From contig DRHD01000150.1 in NCBI GenBank assembly GCA_011049795.1, positions 1-6,797 of the forward strand: a stretch of DNA of 6,797 bases, in the 5' to 3' direction. The notes under the pieces are model-generated. The model saw only the letters and a program-made list of their open reading frames with translations. It did no database searches and was not told the DNA's origin. The DNA comes from Porticoccus sp. GTDB taxonomy: Bacteria; Pseudomonadota; Gammaproteobacteria; Pseudomonadales; Porticoccaceae. Position numbers and translations under genes: made by a program. Shown here piece after piece: positions 5,493-6,797 of the stretch (position 1 is its first letter; each line of letters opens with the position of its first letter).

Positions 5493-6709
5493 GTGGCATT
5501 ACGCCACTGCTTGATACCCTGTTGCCCCAGGTGCTGGGTAAGCGGGTGGATACACCTCTTTCCCGAGCACTGAACAAGCCAGTTCAGCCGGCCAGTGATG
5601 CCGGTGCACCGCGAACGGTTTTTAGTGATTCAAGGCTTAATACCACGCCAAAGTCACTGGAGCTTGCCCTTGCTGGGGCCATGTCCAGGTTTCAGCCCGC
5701 ATCTCAGGGCATCAGGGGGGCGCCTACCCAGGCGCCCTATTTGAGTGTTGATACGAACCTCAGTCCTACTGCTCGTACCATTGCTACTATTTTATCGAAT
5801 ACCTATTCCCGATCATCCGTCATACATCAGCCTCACCCCTTGTTGTCAAACGCACCTAATTTATCCCCCCTGCTATTATCCGGCAAACTTCAGGCCAGTA
5901 TCCGCGACAGCGGCCTATTTTATGAGTCTCATCTGGCCCATTGGTATCGAGGGTCTCTACCCCGTCAGCAGTTAGATAAAGAGCCGCAAATGCGTTTTTT
6001 CCAGGGTCGAGGTCTGGGTCTAACGGATGCGAGTGAGGAGGGGGAGGGGGCGCCTCAGACTGATCATAAATCGGGCGTATTGCGTATGTTGAGGCAAATG
6101 TCTGGGCTTACTCGCAGTGCGCCAGTGTCTGCGCCAACCAGTACAGAGCTGTCTGAGTCTCAGCAAGCTGATGGTGAGGAGGCAAGCCTGAAAGGGCTCG
6201 GTGGTGCAGGAAGAGGGTTTGGTAGAGCTGGTGGGGGTATTGAAAACCTTCAGGGGATAGTGAGTCATCAGCTTGAATTGCTATCGACACCATTATTACA
6301 TTGGGAGGGCGAAGTTTGGTCGGGCGTATTTATGGCGCTGTTGATTCAAATCCCTGAAATGTTAATGGGCAGGCATGGTGGCGGGGGACAGGGTGAGGCC
6401 ACAGAGGGCGAAAATGCGAATGATGATACCTGGAGTTCGGAGCTGGCTCTGGATCTGGACAATCTAGGTTTGCTTAAGATGAAGATCACCTTGAAGGAGG
6501 AGGAACTGACCCTTTGGTTACAGGCACCGACGGATGAGGTGTTGTTCGAGCTTGAGGGTAAGCGGGAATCGCTGCTGGCTCGACTTGAAGCCTGCGGCTT
6601 CGAGAAGGTTGGTTTGCATACTCAAGTAGCGGATAGTTCAGGGGATAGTTCAGGGGATAGTACAGGGGCGAGTACAGCCGAGGATGCAATGGAGGATGGC
6701 GATGTCTGA
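5489..6709 (+). CDS. FliK-like flagellar hook-length control protein
   Basis: The 406-residue protein has the FliK plan: a low-complexity, Ser/Pro/Gly-rich N-terminal and central region, then a compact C-terminal domain. The segment DSGLFYESHLAHWYRG (140-155) resembles the SGLFxESHLAxW motif of FliK-like proteins. HWEGEVWSG at 271-279 leads into the C-terminal part. The Flg_hook-like domain is at about 315-378: WSSELALDLDNLGLLKMKI, then ELTLWLQAPTDEV, then LLARLEACGFE. By family knowledge FliK measures the hook and triggers the FlhB switch from rod/hook to filament export. The central region is rich in Gly, including GGAGRGFGRAGGG (238-250). The gene overlaps the fliT-like gene by 4 bases and the flhB-C-like start by 8. 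It may be a second FliK besides one in the main basal-body cluster, which is not visible here, so I give no symbol. Confidence 0.82.
   Translation: MSGITPLLDTLLPQVLGKRVDTPLSRALNKPVQPASDAGAPRTVFSDSRLNTTPKSLELALAGAMSRFQPASQGIRGAPTQAPYLSVDTNLSPTARTIATILSNTYSRSSVIHQPHPLLSNAPNLSPLLLSGKLQASIRDSGLFYESHLAHWYRGSLPRQQLDKEPQMRFFQGRGLGLTDASEEGEGAPQTDHKSGVLRMLRQMSGLTRSAPVSAPTSTELSESQQADGEEASLKGLGGAGRGFGRAGGGIENLQGIVSHQLELLSTPLLHWEGEVWSGVFMALLIQIPEMLMGRHGGGGQGEATEGENANDDTWSSELALDLDNLGLLKMKITLKEEELTLWLQAPTDEVLFELEGKRESLLARLEACGFEKVGLHTQVADSSGDSSGDSTGASTAEDAMEDGDV
6343..6392 (+). repeat. Inverted repeat, left arm (inside the fliK-like gene)
   Basis: These 50 bases, coding about residues 285-301 of the FliK-like protein, are the exact reverse complement of the window's last 50 bases. 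This copy is in an uninterrupted reading frame, so it is the original. Confidence 0.95.
6631..6678 (+). repeat. 12-bp tandem repeat coding SSGD-type tail in the FliK-like protein
   Basis: GGATAGTTCAGG occurs at 6631-6642 and 6643-6654, then GGATAGTACAGG at 6655-6666 and a decayed copy GGCGAGTACAGC at 6667-6678. The copies are in frame and encode the DSSG/DSTG repeats near residues 382-396, just after the C-terminal domain. The near identity of the first three copies implies recent in-frame slippage, so copy number may differ between strains. Confidence 0.85.
6691..6695 (+). promoter_or_regulatory. Ribosome binding site for the flhB-C-like gene
   Basis: GGAGG lies six bases before ATG 6702, inside the last codons of the fliK-like gene. 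It is a good Shine-Dalgarno and the main support, apart from the peptide itself, for a real gene start in the 8-base overlap. Confidence 0.6.
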
Positions 6710-6794
6710 GGATGGCAACCGTCCCTTGCGAAAGGCCGTGGCTCTCACCTGTCCCCCGCCACCATGCCTGCCCATTAACATTTCAGGGATTTGA
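6702..6794 (+). pseudogene. Start of a small FlhB C-terminal-domain-like gene, cut by a fold-back junction
   Basis: The frame begins MSEDGNRPLRKAVALT, overlaps the fliK-like stop by 8 bases and has a good ribosome binding site. The RKAVALT segment resembles the N-terminus of the small stand-alone proteins related to the FlhB cytoplasmic domain (COG2257 type, about 90-110 residues), which commonly start with RxAVALxYDG and often follow a FliK-like gene. After residue 16 the resemblance stops exactly where the DNA becomes a reverse-complement copy of 6343-6392, and the frame closes at TGA 6792-6794 after 30 codons. I read this as an intact gene in the organism, broken in this sequence by a chimeric junction. 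If the fold-back is real, it is a truncated gene. Identity rests on 16 residues plus context. Confidence 0.55.
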
Positions 6795-6797
6795 ATC
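6748..6797 (-). repeat. Inverted repeat, right arm; reverse-strand copy of 6343-6392
   Basis: Reading from 6797 backward reproduces 6343-6392 without a mismatch. At the inner edge both strands share CTCACC, with a one-base difference in the run of Cs. The right arm reaches the last base, so it may continue. Arms 355 bases apart (6393-6747) with short shared bases at the joint are typical of strand-switching chimeras. Confidence 0.95.

Overview
The window is a chromosomal late-flagellar (filament) locus, probably from a marine or aquatic gammaproteobacterium. The evidence is the enteric-type FliC N-terminus, FliD-FliS-FliT in that order, a FliK-like protein followed by a small FlhB-C-like gene, moderate GC, and three sigma-28 (FliA) type promoters. 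The genus cannot be fixed from the sequence alone.

Layout. Bases 1-676 (minus strand) hold the first 225 codons of a flagellin gene that runs off the left edge; its sigma-28 promoter is at 776-802. Back to back with it, at 862-888, is the best sigma-28 match in the window (15 of 16 consensus positions), pointing right. It does not lead directly into a gene. About 100 bases downstream is a terminator-like hairpin with six Ts (988-1009), followed by a degenerate 14-bp-period repeat array (1046-1210) and an AT-rich inverted repeat (1191-1212). Only then comes a 567-residue protein with a YcgR-type N-terminal domain, a PilZ domain and an HD-GYP domain (1238-2941). The 988-1009 hairpin makes the leader either a short sigma-28-dependent RNA or an attenuated leader. 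A second periodic AT-rich array with about 11-bp spacing (3017-3114) follows, then a sigma-28 promoter with a perfect -10 (3178-3204) and the tightly packed series fliD (3286-4629), fliS (4702-5118), fliT-like (5130-5492), fliK-like (5489-6709) and the start of a small flhB-C-like gene (6702 on).

How the parts fit. FliC is the filament subunit, FliD the cap, FliS the FliC chaperone, and the FliT-like protein the probable FliD chaperone. The FliK-like and FlhB-C-like pair belongs to the hook-length and substrate-specificity switch machinery. The PilZ/HD-GYP protein is the likely cyclic-di-GMP input, placed in the same regulon by the sigma-28 promoter upstream of it. The HD-GYP domain has lost the paired histidines of its HHE motif.

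Caution at the right edge. The last 50 bases (6748-6797) are an exact reverse complement of 6343-6392 inside the fliK-like gene. The fold-back cuts the flhB-C-like reading frame after about 16 plausible residues. This looks like a chimeric amplification or assembly junction, although a real inverted duplication is not excluded.
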